A stretch of DNA of 64,000 bases, taken from positions 39,011 to 103,010 of the forward strand of contig NZ_WINH01000016.1 in assembly GCF_010993985.1 (NCBI RefSeq), given 5' to 3'. The translations under genes and the position numbers were made by a program. The DNA comes from Paraferrimonas sp. SM1919 (lineage in GTDB: Bacteria > Pseudomonadota > Gammaproteobacteria > Enterobacterales > Shewanellaceae). Below, piece after piece: positions 28,392 through 37,626 of this stretch. The notes beneath the pieces were generated by a model, which did no database searches, was not told the origin of the DNA, and saw only the letters and a program-made list of their open reading frames with translations. Every line of letters starts with the position of its first letter. Within the stretch, counting starts at the first letter, position 1.

Positions 28392-28436
28392 TCGTTAATT
28401 AAACGTTTATTAGCCCGCCAATTGGCGGGCTTTTTT
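28385..28436 (+). terminator. Intrinsic terminator of glnA with preceding inverted repeat
   Basis: The perfect stem AGCCCGCCA/TTGGCGGGCT (28412-28431) runs into six T and is a strong terminator. Just before it, CGTTTAAT (28385-28392) pairs with ATTAAACG (28398-28405) across the glnA stop codon, a second small hairpin. Confidence 0.9.
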
Positions 28437-28485
28437 GTATGAACTAAACTTACCATTGCAACTTTTTAGATTGGTATGGTGCACT

Positions 28486-28995
28486 ATGCTAAGAATATTA
28501 ATATTACTAGTAACTTTAGGGTTCCTTACTCAGCTTGATGCAAATCAAATCTATTTCTGGCGAGATACCAATGGTGTTGCACATTACTCAGATACCAAAC
28601 CCGTTGGTATTGAAGCCCAGCAAATAGAATTGAGCAAATTAAATACCAATGAATTTAAAATTAACCCCATCAATACTCCCTCTGAACCCACTGTCGCTAA
28701 TAACAAACAGCTACAAATTAACATCAGCACGCCCACCGACCAACAAACCATTAGGAATAATAACGGTAACTTCTTGATTGTTGCTGAGCTTTATCAACCC
28801 TTGGAGTTTAATCAAAAAATTCAATTGGTCATCGATGGCTCAAACTATGGTAAAGCACTTGCCAGCAGCTCTTTTAACGTTACCAACCTAGATCGCGGTA
28901 GCCACACGATAAAACTTCAGCTAATTGACAAAAACGGCAAAGTTATTGCATCTAGTAAACAAATTACCGTTTATTTGCACAGAGCGCACTTATAA
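28486..28995 (+). CDS. Periplasmic DUF4124-domain protein
   Basis: A 169-residue exported protein. The signal peptide covers residues 1-19 (cut near LDA|NQ). It is followed by the DUF4124 signature IYFWRDTNGVAHYSDTKP (about 22-39), a small domain of unknown function. The C-terminal ~80 residues look like an Ig-like beta fold. I chose the ATG at 28486 because the signal peptide starts there. The gene sits between glnA and glnL, as in related genera, but nothing in it points to nitrogen metabolism. Confidence 0.78.
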   Translation: MLRILILLVTLGFLTQLDANQIYFWRDTNGVAHYSDTKPVGIEAQQIELSKLNTNEFKINPINTPSEPTVANNKQLQINISTPTDQQTIRNNNGNFLIVAELYQPLEFNQKIQLVIDGSNYGKALASSSFNVTNLDRGSHTIKLQLIDKNGKVIASSKQITVYLHRAHL

Positions 28996-29046
28996 AGCCC
29001 TTATCTGCACTGAATTAGACATTATTTGCAAAGACAAGCAAAACGA

Positions 29047-29063
29047 TGCACCATAATGGTGCG
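29047..29063 (+). promoter_or_regulatory. NtrC site upstream of glnL
   Basis: TGCACC-N5-GGTGCG matches the NtrC consensus at 11 of 12 positions and lies 24 bases before the glnL ATG. In E. coli NtrC represses the glnL promoter from such a site; autorepression here is the likely role. Confidence 0.85.
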
Positions 29064-29086
29064 ATTTAATAGTTTTAGGGAATACA

Positions 29087-30133
29087 ATGCAGCCTTTATC
29101 GATACTGGATAACATCGTCACCGCCGTTATGGTCATCAACAGCGACCTAAAGCCTGACTATGTAAATAGTGCGGCAGAACAGTTGTTCCGACTTGGCAAA
29201 CATCGGCTCATTGAACACAATTTGGAAAGCAGCTGTCAGGAATTAGGTTTCGCAGTCACTCATTTAAAACAAGCAATTATCGAACAGCATAGTATTACCA
29301 TTAATGCCGCTCCTTTAATCACATTAGAAGGAGAGCATACCTTAGTTGATATTACCATCATTCCCTATGCCACTGAGCCTGCCACAGCGATTGTCGAGTT
29401 CAAGCAAGTTGGCCAGCAGTTAAAGATTCATCAGCAATTACAAAGTGACTCTCAGCAGCAAGCGGCACGCCTGCTGGTGCGCTCATTAGCGCATGAAATA
29501 AAAAACCCCCTCGGCGGCTTAAGAGGAGCGGCGCAATTGCTTGAGCGGGAACTAGGCGATGATGATCTTAAAGAATTTACCCAAATGATCATTGAGCAAG
29601 CTGACCGTTTGCGCAACCTTGTTGATACACTTCTAGGGCCACAAAAACCTACCGCACATAACTTAGTGAATATTCACCAAGTATTAGACAAAGTTGAACA
29701 ATTGGTTCGATTAACACTTAACCAACAGCAACGAATCAGCGTCGATTACGACCCTTCTATTCCTGCTTTAATGATGGATAGCGATCAAATCCAACAAGCA
29801 TTACTTAATGTTGTACAAAATGCAGTAGAAGCAAGTAATGACGAGGCCATTCATATCAGGTTACAAACCCGAGCCCACTCACAGGTTACTATAGGCAATA
29901 TTCGCCATAAAACAGTAGTCGCCATCAAAATCTCTAATGACGGGCCACCAATCCCCGCCGAGATGCTTGATACTTTATTTTACCCAATGGTGACCAACAA
30001 AGCCCAAGGATCAGGTATGGGGCTTTCAATCACTCACAATATCATTCGCTTACACCAAGGAAAAATTGAATGCCAATCTTTTCCTGGTGAAACAAGTTTT
30101 ACCATTTTACTACCGTTAGTCAGTCATAAATAA
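29087..30133 (+). CDS. glnL: Nitrogen regulation sensor kinase NtrB
   Basis: NtrB (GlnL) phosphorylates or, with PII, dephosphorylates NtrC in response to glutamine. The 348-residue cytoplasmic protein has an N-terminal PAS domain (about 5-110). The phosphoacceptor His136 is in LAHEIKNPLGG. The HATPase domain has the N box NVVQNAVEAS, the NDGPP G1 region and GSGMGLS. There is no transmembrane segment, as expected. An NtrC site precedes the gene and glnG follows nine bases after the stop. Confidence 0.96.
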   Translation: MQPLSILDNIVTAVMVINSDLKPDYVNSAAEQLFRLGKHRLIEHNLESSCQELGFAVTHLKQAIIEQHSITINAAPLITLEGEHTLVDITIIPYATEPATAIVEFKQVGQQLKIHQQLQSDSQQQAARLLVRSLAHEIKNPLGGLRGAAQLLERELGDDDLKEFTQMIIEQADRLRNLVDTLLGPQKPTAHNLVNIHQVLDKVEQLVRLTLNQQQRISVDYDPSIPALMMDSDQIQQALLNVVQNAVEASNDEAIHIRLQTRAHSQVTIGNIRHKTVVAIKISNDGPPIPAEMLDTLFYPMVTNKAQGSGMGLSITHNIIRLHQGKIECQSFPGETSFTILLPLVSHK

Positions 30134-30142
30134 GGAAAGGTT

Positions 30143-31552
30143 ATGAGTGAGCAGGTTTGGATTTTAGATGATGACAGCTCAATAAGGTGGGTGCTTGAAC
30201 GCGCATTAAAAGGCGCCAAGATAAGCTCTGCTAGTTTTGCTTCAGCAGACTCTTTGCTAGAAGCAATTGAACATGAACAACCTCAGGCAATTGTTTCAGA
30301 CATACGCATGCCTGGTACTGATGGCATTGCCCTATTAAAACAACTGAATCAAGACTACCCTAATATTCCGGTCATCATAATGACGGCCCACTCTGACTTG
30401 GACAGTGCAGTAAATGCTTATCAATCTGGGGCTTTTGAATATTTGCCTAAGCCCTTTGATATTGATGAAGCGATTGAACTTATCAATCGCGCTTTAAAAC
30501 ACTACCAAGAACAGCAGCAAATCCGTCAACCTGAAGTGATGCCGTCACCAAGTTCAGAAATTATTGGTGAAGCACCCTCTATGCAGGAAGTGTTTAGAGC
30601 GATTGGGCGACTTTCTAAAAGCTCGATTAGTGTTTTAATTAATGGTCAATCTGGTACAGGTAAAGAGTTAATCGCAGCAGCACTCCACAAACACAGCCCC
30701 CGCGCGAATAAAAATTTCGTGGCATTAAATATGGCGGCCATTCCCCATGATTTGATCGAGTCAGAGCTATTTGGCCATGAAAAAGGCGCTTTTACCGGCG
30801 CCAACAATCAACGTCAGGGCAGGTTCGAGCAAGCGGATGGCGGCACCCTATTCCTAGATGAAATTGGCGATATGCCATTGGCGATACAAACTCGACTTTT
30901 AAGGGTCCTGGCCGATGGCCAATTTTACCGTGTTGGTGGGCGCTCACCGGTAAAAGTCGATGTTAGGATAATTGCAGCAACTCACCAAGATTTAGAGACT
31001 CGCGTTGCTGAAGGCAAGTTCAGGGAAGATTTATTTCATCGCTTAAATGTTATCCGTATCCATGTGCCTGCACTATGCGAGAGACGTGAAGACATTGTTC
31101 GTCTCGCAGAGCATTTCCTACAAAGGGCTGCTGTAGAGTTAAGTGTTGAGCCTAAAACATTAACTCAAGCCACTGCCAATACGCTTAGTAAGCTGCCTTG
31201 GCCTGGTAACGTTAGACAGCTCGAAAATACTTGTCGTTGGTTAACGGTAATGGCCTCTGGACAAGAAGTTGAGCCGAATGACCTGCCACCAGAGTTATTG
31301 TCAGATAAAAATCCAACCAGCGACTTGAATAAGTCGAATGATTGGTTAGACAACCTCAAAGTTTGGGCAACAGAACAATTTAATGAAGGGCAAGAGCAAG
31401 TTCTTGCTGAAGCCTTACCTGCTTTTGAAAAAATAATGATTGAAACGGCCTTAAGTGCAAGTAATGGCCACAAGCAAGAAGCCGCTAAAAAACTGGGGTG
31501 GGGCAGAAATACCCTGACAAGAAAACTCAAAGAGCTCTCTATATTAACTTAA
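30143..31552 (+). CDS. glnG: Nitrogen regulator NtrC
   Basis: NtrC activates sigma-54 promoters of nitrogen genes, glnA here. The 469-residue protein has a receiver domain with phosphoacceptor Asp53 (VSDIRMPG) and an AAA+ domain with GQSGTGKE (Walker A), [15 protein letters not shown] (sigma-54 contact loop) and [12 protein letters not shown] (Walker B). A C-terminal Fis-type helix-turn-helix ends [17 protein letters not shown]. The Shine-Dalgarno AAGGAAAGG precedes the ATG. It forms an operon with glnL. All catalytic motifs are intact. Confidence 0.97.
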   Translation: MSEQVWILDDDSSIRWVLERALKGAKISSASFASADSLLEAIEHEQPQAIVSDIRMPGTDGIALLKQLNQDYPNIPVIIMTAHSDLDSAVNAYQSGAFEYLPKPFDIDEAIELINRALKHYQEQQQIRQPEVMPSPSSEIIGEAPSMQEVFRAIGRLSKSSISVLINGQSGTGKELIAAALHKHSPRANKNFVALNMAAIPHDLIESELFGHEKGAFTGANNQRQGRFEQADGGTLFLDEIGDMPLAIQTRLLRVLADGQFYRVGGRSPVKVDVRIIAATHQDLETRVAEGKFREDLFHRLNVIRIHVPALCERREDIVRLAEHFLQRAAVELSVEPKTLTQATANTLSKLPWPGNVRQLENTCRWLTVMASGQEVEPNDLPPELLSDKNPTSDLNKSNDWLDNLKVWATEQFNEGQEQVLAEALPAFEKIMIETALSASNGHKQEAAKKLGWGRNTLTRKLKELSILT

Positions 31553-31657
31553 CTGTGTGCGCTCAAGGCCAGCGGCCTCTTTACTCACATACAGACAGCC
31601 ATGTTGTGAAAGCACCTTCACTATCACACCTGGCAATTAGTCTTAGTTATTTACCAT

Positions 31658-31695
31658 GTAAAGATGTTGTAAATTTTATAGTTTCGCTCGGTAAA
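31658..31695 (+). promoter_or_regulatory. CpxR-type GTAAA boxes upstream of cpxR
   Basis: GTAAA at 31658-31662 and 31669-31673 are separated by six bases, matching the CpxR box GTAAA-N4-8-GTAAA. A third GTAAA lies at 31691-31695. They sit 140-175 bases before cpxR in the 281-base gap after glnG, suggesting autoregulation. No other gene is seen in the gap. Confidence 0.6.
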
Positions 31696-31833
31696 CTCTG
31701 ATTACTATTGTAGTGACACAAGGCTTCCACTAGGTTAATTTAGTTCTTACGATGGACCTTTATCAAGCTAGACCAAACTTTGTATTAATAGCGATTGGGA
31801 TCTAAACGTTCTCATAGTGCCAGGTAACTGTTA

Positions 31834-32529
31834 ATGATGAACAATATTTTAATTATTGAAGATGATAAAGAATTAAGTAATTTGCTTTCGGAACTACTGC
31901 AAATTGAAGGCTTTCAATGCCAGCAGGCTTTTGATGGTGAGTCAGGGTTAACAACCGCCCGTACTCAAAAGTTCGATATCATTTTGCTCGACATCATGCT
32001 GCCAAAGCTCAATGGCCTTGAACTTCTTAAACATCTGCGCATCAACAATAATACTCCGGTATTAATGCTCACAGCAAAAGGCGGCGATATAGACAAAGTC
32101 GTCGGTCTGGAAGTTGGCGCAGATGATTATTTAGCAAAACCATTTAATGATAGAGAGCTCATTGCTCGGATTAAGGCCTTGCTCAGACGCACGTCGGTTG
32201 CAATTGATCATCCAACCCAATTCAGCCCAGTATTGGAACATGATGATATCTCGCTAGATAACGCCCGCCAAGAAGTCATCTGTCAAAAAAATTCCATAGA
32301 ACTTACTGCGACTGAATTCTCCCTACTCAATGAGCTGATCCGTGATAAAGGAACCGTCCTCACTAAAGAGCATTTAAGTTTACAGGTGCTTGGTAAAAAA
32401 CTAATGCCATTTGATCGCTCTATCGACATGCATTTATCTAATTTAAGGAAAAAGCTCCCTGAAAGAACAGACTCAAGACCACGGATTAAAACAGTCAGGG
32501 GTAAAGGGTACTTATGGATTAATCAATGA
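31834..32529 (+). CDS. cpxR: Envelope-stress response regulator CpxR
   Basis: An OmpR-family regulator of 231 residues. The receiver has the acidic pocket IEDD (9-11) and phosphoacceptor Asp53 in LLDIMLPKLNG. The segment GLEVGADDYLAKPFNDRELIARI is almost identical to E. coli CpxR. The C-terminal winged helix ends with IKTVRGKGYLW. It responds to misfolded envelope proteins through CpxA, with which it overlaps by four bases (ATGA). GTAAA boxes upstream point to autoregulation. A divergent cpxP, seen in enterics, is absent: glnG lies upstream on the same strand. Confidence 0.93.
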   Translation: MMNNILIIEDDKELSNLLSELLQIEGFQCQQAFDGESGLTTARTQKFDIILLDIMLPKLNGLELLKHLRINNNTPVLMLTAKGGDIDKVVGLEVGADDYLAKPFNDRELIARIKALLRRTSVAIDHPTQFSPVLEHDDISLDNARQEVICQKNSIELTATEFSLLNELIRDKGTVLTKEHLSLQVLGKKLMPFDRSIDMHLSNLRKKLPERTDSRPRIKTVRGKGYLWINQ

Positions 32530-33887
32530 GATTAAAAAATACCATTTTTGTTAAGCTGCTACTGTCTTTCTGGGGCGTCAGCAGCTTAATTGTTTTAACA
32601 CTCATCGCTGTAATTACTGCTACTCAGGCTGATTTTCTAGAAGATGCTGATAAAGACTTAAACAAGCGACTTAATACTCAAGCCAAAAAAATCATAGGGG
32701 CAGCTGACGCCTCTCCCTCTGAATTAGATAGCGTTTTGATTGACCTTGCTAGAGCAGAGAATTTTCGCTACTTTTTAATCGACAGCGAGGGGCACTTATT
32801 CTCTAAAAATATTGTTCGGGTACCTAAAAACATTCTTCGCTTTCAAAATTATTACTATCTAGAGCAGCTTAATGGGGTAAAAAGATATCTTGCCAATAAA
32901 GATATTATTTTTGGCCCTTTACCTATCACCATTGATAGTCAGACTTATGAAGTTTGGGGCAGCTTTAAAAATCCTGATGGACAGCAATCCCTTCCCCAAT
33001 GGCATCAAAATGAAGAAGTCATACTAGTTTCAGCGATTATTTTTTCAGGATTGATTTATGCTTTCATGTCTTGGCATATTGGCTCTGGATTAAGACAATT
33101 AAGAATTAGCTCTATGGCTTTAGCCAAGGGAGATATGAGCGCCAGACCTGAAGCTAAGCTGCTTAAAAGAAGTGACGAGATTGGTCAGTTGGCTTCCAGC
33201 TTTAACACTATGGCTGACAGCATTACGAGAATGATCACTAACCAAAAGCGCTTGATTGGTGATGTCTCGCATGAATTGCGCACGCCCTTAACTCGGCTGC
33301 AGCTGGCAATCGCTATTGCAAATAAAAAAGGTCAGAATAGCAGCGAGCTGAACCGCATCCAAAAAGAAGCAGAAGCGCTAGAGGATATGATTCAAGAGTT
33401 ATTGCAATTATCTAAAGCTGAACTCTTCAGTGAACAAGCAAAACAAAATTTCACTATAGCAGACGTATTAGAGCCATTAATCGACGATGCCATATTTGAA
33501 GCAGAGCAACTGGGCAAGCATATTGAGTATGATTATTTACCCTTTGAGCTTATGGGTTATCCAGGATTGCTTAGCCATAGCATTGAGAATATTATCCGTA
33601 ATGCCTTAAAATACGCCAACTCTTGTATAAAAATCACTACAGAAATAGAAAGCGATTTTTACCAAATACGCATCTCGGACGATGGCCCAGGTGTAGATGC
33701 CAATCAGTTGCACATGATCTTTAAACCCTTTTATCGTCCAGAGGAAGACAGAGATAGAAATACCGGTGGTATCGGTCTGGGTTTAGCAATCAGTAAAAGT
33801 GCAATTGATGCCCATAAGGGACTAATCACTGCCTTAAATAACTACCCTAGTGGGCTCTGTATCATTATAAGACTACCAGTGAACTAG
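32526..33887 (+). CDS. cpxA: Envelope-stress sensor kinase CpxA
   Basis: A 453-residue membrane histidine kinase. It has a first transmembrane helix at about 11-34, a periplasmic sensor of about 130 residues, a second helix at about 165-181, a HAMP linker, and the dimerisation domain with phosphoacceptor His249 (DVSHELRTPLTRLQLA). The HATPase has NIIRNALKYA, SDDGPG and GGIGLGLAI. The start overlaps the cpxR stop by four bases. In the absence of a nearby cpxP the inhibitory partner may be elsewhere or missing. Confidence 0.93.
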   Translation: MRLKNTIFVKLLLSFWGVSSLIVLTLIAVITATQADFLEDADKDLNKRLNTQAKKIIGAADASPSELDSVLIDLARAENFRYFLIDSEGHLFSKNIVRVPKNILRFQNYYYLEQLNGVKRYLANKDIIFGPLPITIDSQTYEVWGSFKNPDGQQSLPQWHQNEEVILVSAIIFSGLIYAFMSWHIGSGLRQLRISSMALAKGDMSARPEAKLLKRSDEIGQLASSFNTMADSITRMITNQKRLIGDVSHELRTPLTRLQLAIAIANKKGQNSSELNRIQKEAEALEDMIQELLQLSKAELFSEQAKQNFTIADVLEPLIDDAIFEAEQLGKHIEYDYLPFELMGYPGLLSHSIENIIRNALKYANSCIKITTEIESDFYQIRISDDGPGVDANQLHMIFKPFYRPEEDRDRNTGGIGLGLAISKSAIDAHKGLITALNNYPSGLCIIIRLPVN

Positions 33888-33942
33888 CATTTTCAATCTT
33901 GCTGTATATACTAACGCCCAAATTTAATCAGGATTAACTCCC

Positions 33943-34419
33943 ATGTTTCACATTGCCCTATATGAACCTGAAATAGCTCCCAATACTGGCAATATTATGC
34001 GCTTAGTTGCTAATAATGGCTGCCAATTACACCTCATCGAACCACTTGGTTTTGATTTAGATGAAAAGAAGCTTAGAAGGGCAGGCTTAGATTATTCAGA
34101 TACCCAAAACCTGCATAGACATAAGGATTTTTCCAGCTTTTTAGAAGCGATGCAGGGGAAACGTATCCATGCTTGCACCACAAAAGGCTCTCGTCCCCAT
34201 GACCAGATTGAGTTTCAGCCGGATGATGTGTTGTTGTTTGGTCCAGAGACTAGAGGATTACCGGAAGCGTTTATTTTTTCATTGCCGCCAGAGCAGCGGG
34301 TGCGTATTCCGATGATGGCCAATTCTCGCAGCCTAAATTTATCCAATTCTGTAGCCATTATTAGTTATGAAGCCTGGCGTCAACATGGCTTTGCAGGCTC
34401 ATTAGACGCCACAAATTAA
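33943..34419 (+). CDS. trmL: tRNA (cytidine/uridine-2'-O)-methyltransferase
   Basis: TrmL 2'-O-methylates the wobble base of tRNA-Leu isoacceptors. The 158-residue SPOUT protein shows the family signature [28 protein letters not shown] and the SAM-knot motifs FGPETRGLP and [10 protein letters not shown]. Length is standard for YibK/TrmL. It stands alone between cpxA and the convergent PepSY gene, four bases from the latter's stop. Confidence 0.95.
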   Translation: MFHIALYEPEIAPNTGNIMRLVANNGCQLHLIEPLGFDLDEKKLRRAGLDYSDTQNLHRHKDFSSFLEAMQGKRIHACTTKGSRPHDQIEFQPDDVLLFGPETRGLPEAFIFSLPPEQRVRIPMMANSRSLNLSNSVAIISYEAWRQHGFAGSLDATN

Positions 34420-34423
34420 TGCC

Positions 34424-35212
34424 TCAATATTTTTTTTGACGAGAAAGGTAAAGCCCTGAAAATGCTAAGAAGATTAGTCCAAGGGCAGACAAATCCACCA
34501 GCCACACCCCTAGCGGTCCAAAAAAACGGCCGCTATGAATATCTTGTAATAGGCGTTCGTGGGTAATAAATCGCGACCGATAGCGATCAACATAAGGCGC
34601 GATCGCTTCTCCTTTAAGCTCAATTACGTTACCTGGTTGCAGCTTATCCTGTGCAGCTTCTATAAAGCCATCAACCAGCTGCCAATGACCATATTCATCA
34701 TCAAAACTAAGTTGATTATCATTAACCGAAGCTCTAATAATGGGGGCTTCTAAACTAAAACCTACCTCTAAAGAATCAAATAATTGGCCCCGGGCGTCAT
34801 AGTATTCAATGCTATTAGCTGTCACCACTATGATGCTGTCTTGCCCTAAGCTATGGGCGAGCAATACTTGCTGTGGATAATGACCAATAAACACATCCTT
34901 TAACCATACTTGATTATCCATAACCACCAATTCTAATTGGCTGGCATCAAATTTTTGCACATGAGTCGGTGGTTTCACTTGGTAATGATCTAATATCCAG
35001 CCACTACTGACATAACTTTGTCCTAAATTAAGGCTGCCAGTATGGTTTAATCCAATCCCCGTCAATGATACTAAGCTAATGATTACCGCGATAATAATAC
35101 CTAAGCGCTTATGCCATTGACGATATTGACTGCGACGCTTTTTGGCTGCATTTTTCCGCTTCCGGTACTCATATTTGTCATACTTTTCTGATTTATCGAG
35201 ATTTGTTGTCAT
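34424..35212 (-). CDS. PepSY-associated transmembrane protein
   Basis: A 262-residue inner-membrane protein. A very basic N-terminal tail is followed by RQWHKRLG and a helix at about 40-60. A periplasmic domain of about 160 residues follows, then the PepSY-TM closing motif LLQDIHSGRFFGPLGVWLVDL with a final helix. The histidines in WHKRLG and DIHSG are conserved in this family and are candidates for heme ligation. Related proteins move electrons across the membrane to periplasmic flavoproteins. It overlaps the FMN-binding protein gene by 20 bases. The ATG at 35212 is preferred to one 15 bases upstream. Confidence 0.8.
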   Translation of the reverse strand: MTTNLDKSEKYDKYEYRKRKNAAKKRRSQYRQWHKRLGIIIAVIISLVSLTGIGLNHTGSLNLGQSYVSSGWILDHYQVKPPTHVQKFDASQLELVVMDNQVWLKDVFIGHYPQQVLLAHSLGQDSIIVVTANSIEYYDARGQLFDSLEVGFSLEAPIIRASVNDNQLSFDDEYGHWQLVDGFIEAAQDKLQPGNVIELKGEAIAPYVDRYRSRFITHERLLQDIHSGRFFGPLGVWLVDLSALGLIFLAFSGLYLSRQKKY

Positions 35213-35708
35213 TTTGTACCTGAGCATCTAACCAAAGTGCTACACGGGCAATTTTACTCATAGCCCGCACCGAATACGTCGCTCCGGTGATGCCATCAAC
35301 ATGCTGATCTAACTGCGCATCTTCAGTAAGTTTTAATCCCAAAAACTGTTGCGTGTAAAAAGGATGTCGAATTTCATCACCTCTGCTTTCTCTAAAAGCA
35401 AGCACCTCAATATTTCTAATCTGGTTATTGACCACATGCACCCCAAAGCTAATGGGCTTCTCTTTGCCAATTTCATCTAATAACCAGATACTGGCTTGGG
35501 GGCCAATCCAGTAACGCACACGGGTCTTAAGGTAAGGGTGCGCCAATATTTCACTCATGCCATCCTTGAGTTCTTGATTAAGCCATAAAGTCCTAGATTG
35601 ATAGTCTTGGCCATGCTCAGCCACATAAGCTTTAGGAGTCATATAAACCCCTTTTGCCATGGCTTGCCAACTCAAAACAATGAAAAAGATAAAACAGTAC
35701 TTATTCAA
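35193..35708 (-). CDS. Periplasmic FMN-binding (flavinylated) protein
   Basis: This 171-residue exported protein has a signal peptide (1 to about 18) and an FMN_bind domain. The flavinylation motif is GITGATYS, where Thr144 would receive FMN covalently from an ApbE enzyme. I start it at the TTG at 35708 because a signal peptide begins there with AAAGAG upstream. An ATG at 35759 lies in the upstream terminator stem and is an unlikely start. It overlaps the PepSY gene and follows the porin. It probably relays electrons in the periplasm, perhaps to iron. No apbE is in the window. Confidence 0.78.
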   Translation of the reverse strand: MNKYCFIFFIVLSWQAMAKGVYMTPKAYVAEHGQDYQSRTLWLNQELKDGMSEILAHPYLKTRVRYWIGPQASIWLLDEIGKEKPISFGVHVVNNQIRNIEVLAFRESRGDEIRHPFYTQQFLGLKLTEDAQLDQHVDGITGATYSVRAMSKIARVALWLDAQVQNDNKSR

Positions 35709-35728
35709 ATGATTACGCTCTTTAAACC

Positions 35729-35757
35729 AAAAAAGGAGGTAAGCATAACTTACCTCC
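35729..35757 (-). terminator. Terminator between porin and FMN-binding genes
   Basis: On the minus strand GGAGGTAAG pairs with CTTACCTCC (9 bp, five-base loop) and runs into six T. It begins 20 bases after the porin stop and ends about 20 bases before the FMN-binding start. It would make the downstream genes a read-through or attenuated part of the operon. Confidence 0.82.
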
Positions 35758-35776
35758 ATGTTCGCTAAACTATAGC

Positions 35777-36943
35777 TTAAAATTGATAACCCACACCTAA
35801 ATTAAAGCCCTTATTATCAATGACATTGCCGCCAATATCATGACCGCTATCTACTTGATAATCTGCTTTAAATACCACATCTTCATGCAGCCAGTAATTA
35901 ATACCAAAGTGACTTTGTTTAGTCGCACTGTTAAATTCATTATTAACGGCATTATCCCATTCTGCATAACGTGCAAATACACCTACCGTTGATGTAATTT
36001 TATAGCTTGGCTCAACAAAGTAACCATACTGCTGATCTTTGCCCAGTGCTTTAACTTCATTACCGGCAATATCCCAACGAGCATATAAAGCTTTAACTGT
36101 GAAGTTATTGATAGTATATACACCATGAACTTCTGTTAGCCATGCAGAAGCCACATCGGCTCCTTTACCTTGACGAATATCTTCCTGGTGTTGAATCGTG
36201 GCAGATAATTTTAAGCCATTAATGGCGGTGTATTGTGCTCGAGTGGTATAAGCAAGATCATTAGCGGTCGCCTTAGCAACCTTTTGGCGTCCACCACGAA
36301 TATCAAAGTTTTCATCTACATATAAACCTGAAGTGGCGGCACCATCTAAACTAAGGCCCGGTGCCAGTTTGAAGTTAGCCGCAGCACCCGCTTCCCACCA
36401 AGTAGTAGGAATAATGTATTTTTCTACATTGTTACGCTCTACACCATAAAATGTTGGTGGCTCATGGGTTTCATTTAACATACCGACTGGAATTAAGAAT
36501 AAGCCTGCTTTTGCCGTCAAACTGTCATTAACATCATGCTCAACATAAGCTTGTTCTAACTCCACTTCACCAGGTGCACCATCACCAGCTAGAGAATGTT
36601 CAATTTCGATCTCAGAGAAAAAGCGAGTTTTTTCATTAAATTCATGGCCAACAAAAAGAACAAAGCGATGGAAATCTATTTTAGCGTCTTTACCTTGGAT
36701 GTTGTTGTAGTGCAACTCTCCGTAGCCACCAATGCTAACCCCTTTAGTTTTACCTTCATTACTTGAATCAACCACTGCTGCAGTTGCATCTAAGCCCTGC
36801 TCAGTTTGCTCAAGTCGACGCTCTAACTCAGCTAGTTGCTGTTTTTGTTTCTCTAATTGAGTTTTTAAGTCTTGCTCATTTGCCATGATATTGGCTGATG
36901 CAAAAGTAGAAAGTACCGCTAAAGCTGTAATAGATTTTTTCAT
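35777..36943 (-). CDS. OprO/OprP-type outer-membrane porin
   Basis: A 388-residue porin. A signal peptide (1-21) is followed by a short coiled coil (about 24-50, EQDLKTQLEKQKQQLAELE) typical of trimeric porins of the phosphate-selective O/P family. A beta barrel then starts at VSIGGYGELHYNN and closes with a terminal Phe (GVGYQF). The gene has a Fur-like box upstream and a terminator just after it. FMN-binding and PepSY genes follow, so an iron- or redox-linked uptake role is more likely than phosphate here. That assignment is inferred from context. Confidence 0.83.
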   Translation of the reverse strand: MKKSITALAVLSTFASANIMANEQDLKTQLEKQKQQLAELERRLEQTEQGLDATAAVVDSSNEGKTKGVSIGGYGELHYNNIQGKDAKIDFHRFVLFVGHEFNEKTRFFSEIEIEHSLAGDGAPGEVELEQAYVEHDVNDSLTAKAGLFLIPVGMLNETHEPPTFYGVERNNVEKYIIPTTWWEAGAAANFKLAPGLSLDGAATSGLYVDENFDIRGGRQKVAKATANDLAYTTRAQYTAINGLKLSATIQHQEDIRQGKGADVASAWLTEVHGVYTINNFTVKALYARWDIAGNEVKALGKDQQYGYFVEPSYKITSTVGVFARYAEWDNAVNNEFNSATKQSHFGINYWLHEDVVFKADYQVDSGHDIGGNVIDNKGFNLGVGYQF

Positions 36944-37003
36944 TGGGGTTCATCCACTAAACATTGAATTATTTAACGGTGAGGATATTATTCGATCAAA
37001 AAC

Positions 37004-37022
37004 CTAAATGCAAATCATTCTC
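37004..37022 (-). promoter_or_regulatory. Fur-like box upstream of the porin operon
   Basis: The 19-mer at 37004-37022, with the core AAATCATTCTC, matches the palindromic Fur consensus at about 13 of 19 positions by eye. It lies 61 to 79 bases ahead of the porin ATG, in promoter range. Iron repression of the operon is inferred. Confidence 0.55.
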
Positions 37023-37065
37023 AATAATATTTATAAAAAAAATATAACCCTTATGATCGATGGTC

Positions 37066-37626
37066 TTATCTCGCCATAAGTTGAATTTGCTGTTGCATAA
37101 AGGCTTCAAAGCCAGATAACCAAGGGCGAGCATCAAAGCTTTCTATCGCCTCTAGGGCGAAGCAGGCCGCCTCCAAGGTAGATAAACTGTCTGCTCTAGG
37201 GGCTTTGCGGATATGATAACGCCCCTTGGGCGCATTAAAACTGACTTTTGGGAGGGCTTGCAGCCAAGGGTTAAGTTGCAAGATTTTATAGGTTTTTTTC
37301 CAAGTGCCATCTAATAAAATAAGGGCATCGAGTTGTGGCTTATCTGCCCCATCAAGAGAGACTGCTTGTTCATCTGGGTACAGCAACCCAACTTGTATGC
37401 CTTGTAACTGTTGCTGCAACTCACTAAAGTCAGCTTGGCTTTCACCTACCCAGACTTCAATATTCTGACTCATCATTTGCAGCAACTTTACCGTTCCCTT
37501 AGCGGCTTTTAGCTCGCTGGGGTGTTGCATGATAATCAGCTTAGTTTGATGTTTTAACGGCGTGATAAAAGGGCAAAAGCAACGCACCTGGGGTTGATTA
37601 CAGTTATCACATTTTGCCCTAGCCAT
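37066..37626 (-). CDS. tapT: DTW-domain tRNA-uridine aminocarboxypropyltransferase
   Basis: TapT-type enzymes add the 3-amino-3-carboxypropyl group of S-adenosylmethionine to tRNA uridine (acp3U). The 186-residue protein has the N-terminal zinc cluster (CDNCNQPQVRCFC) and the DTW motif region LLDGTWKKTYK. The H-P-x-E-x-x-x-x-K-G-T motif and the late RKAPRADSLSTLEA are also present. Its ATG overlaps the stop of the MFS gene by one base (TAATG). It resembles E. coli YfiP. Confidence 0.88.
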   Translation of the reverse strand: MARAKCDNCNQPQVRCFCPFITPLKHQTKLIIMQHPSELKAAKGTVKLLQMMSQNIEVWVGESQADFSELQQQLQGIQVGLLYPDEQAVSLDGADKPQLDALILLDGTWKKTYKILQLNPWLQALPKVSFNAPKGRYHIRKAPRADSLSTLEAACFALEAIESFDARPWLSGFEAFMQQQIQLMAR

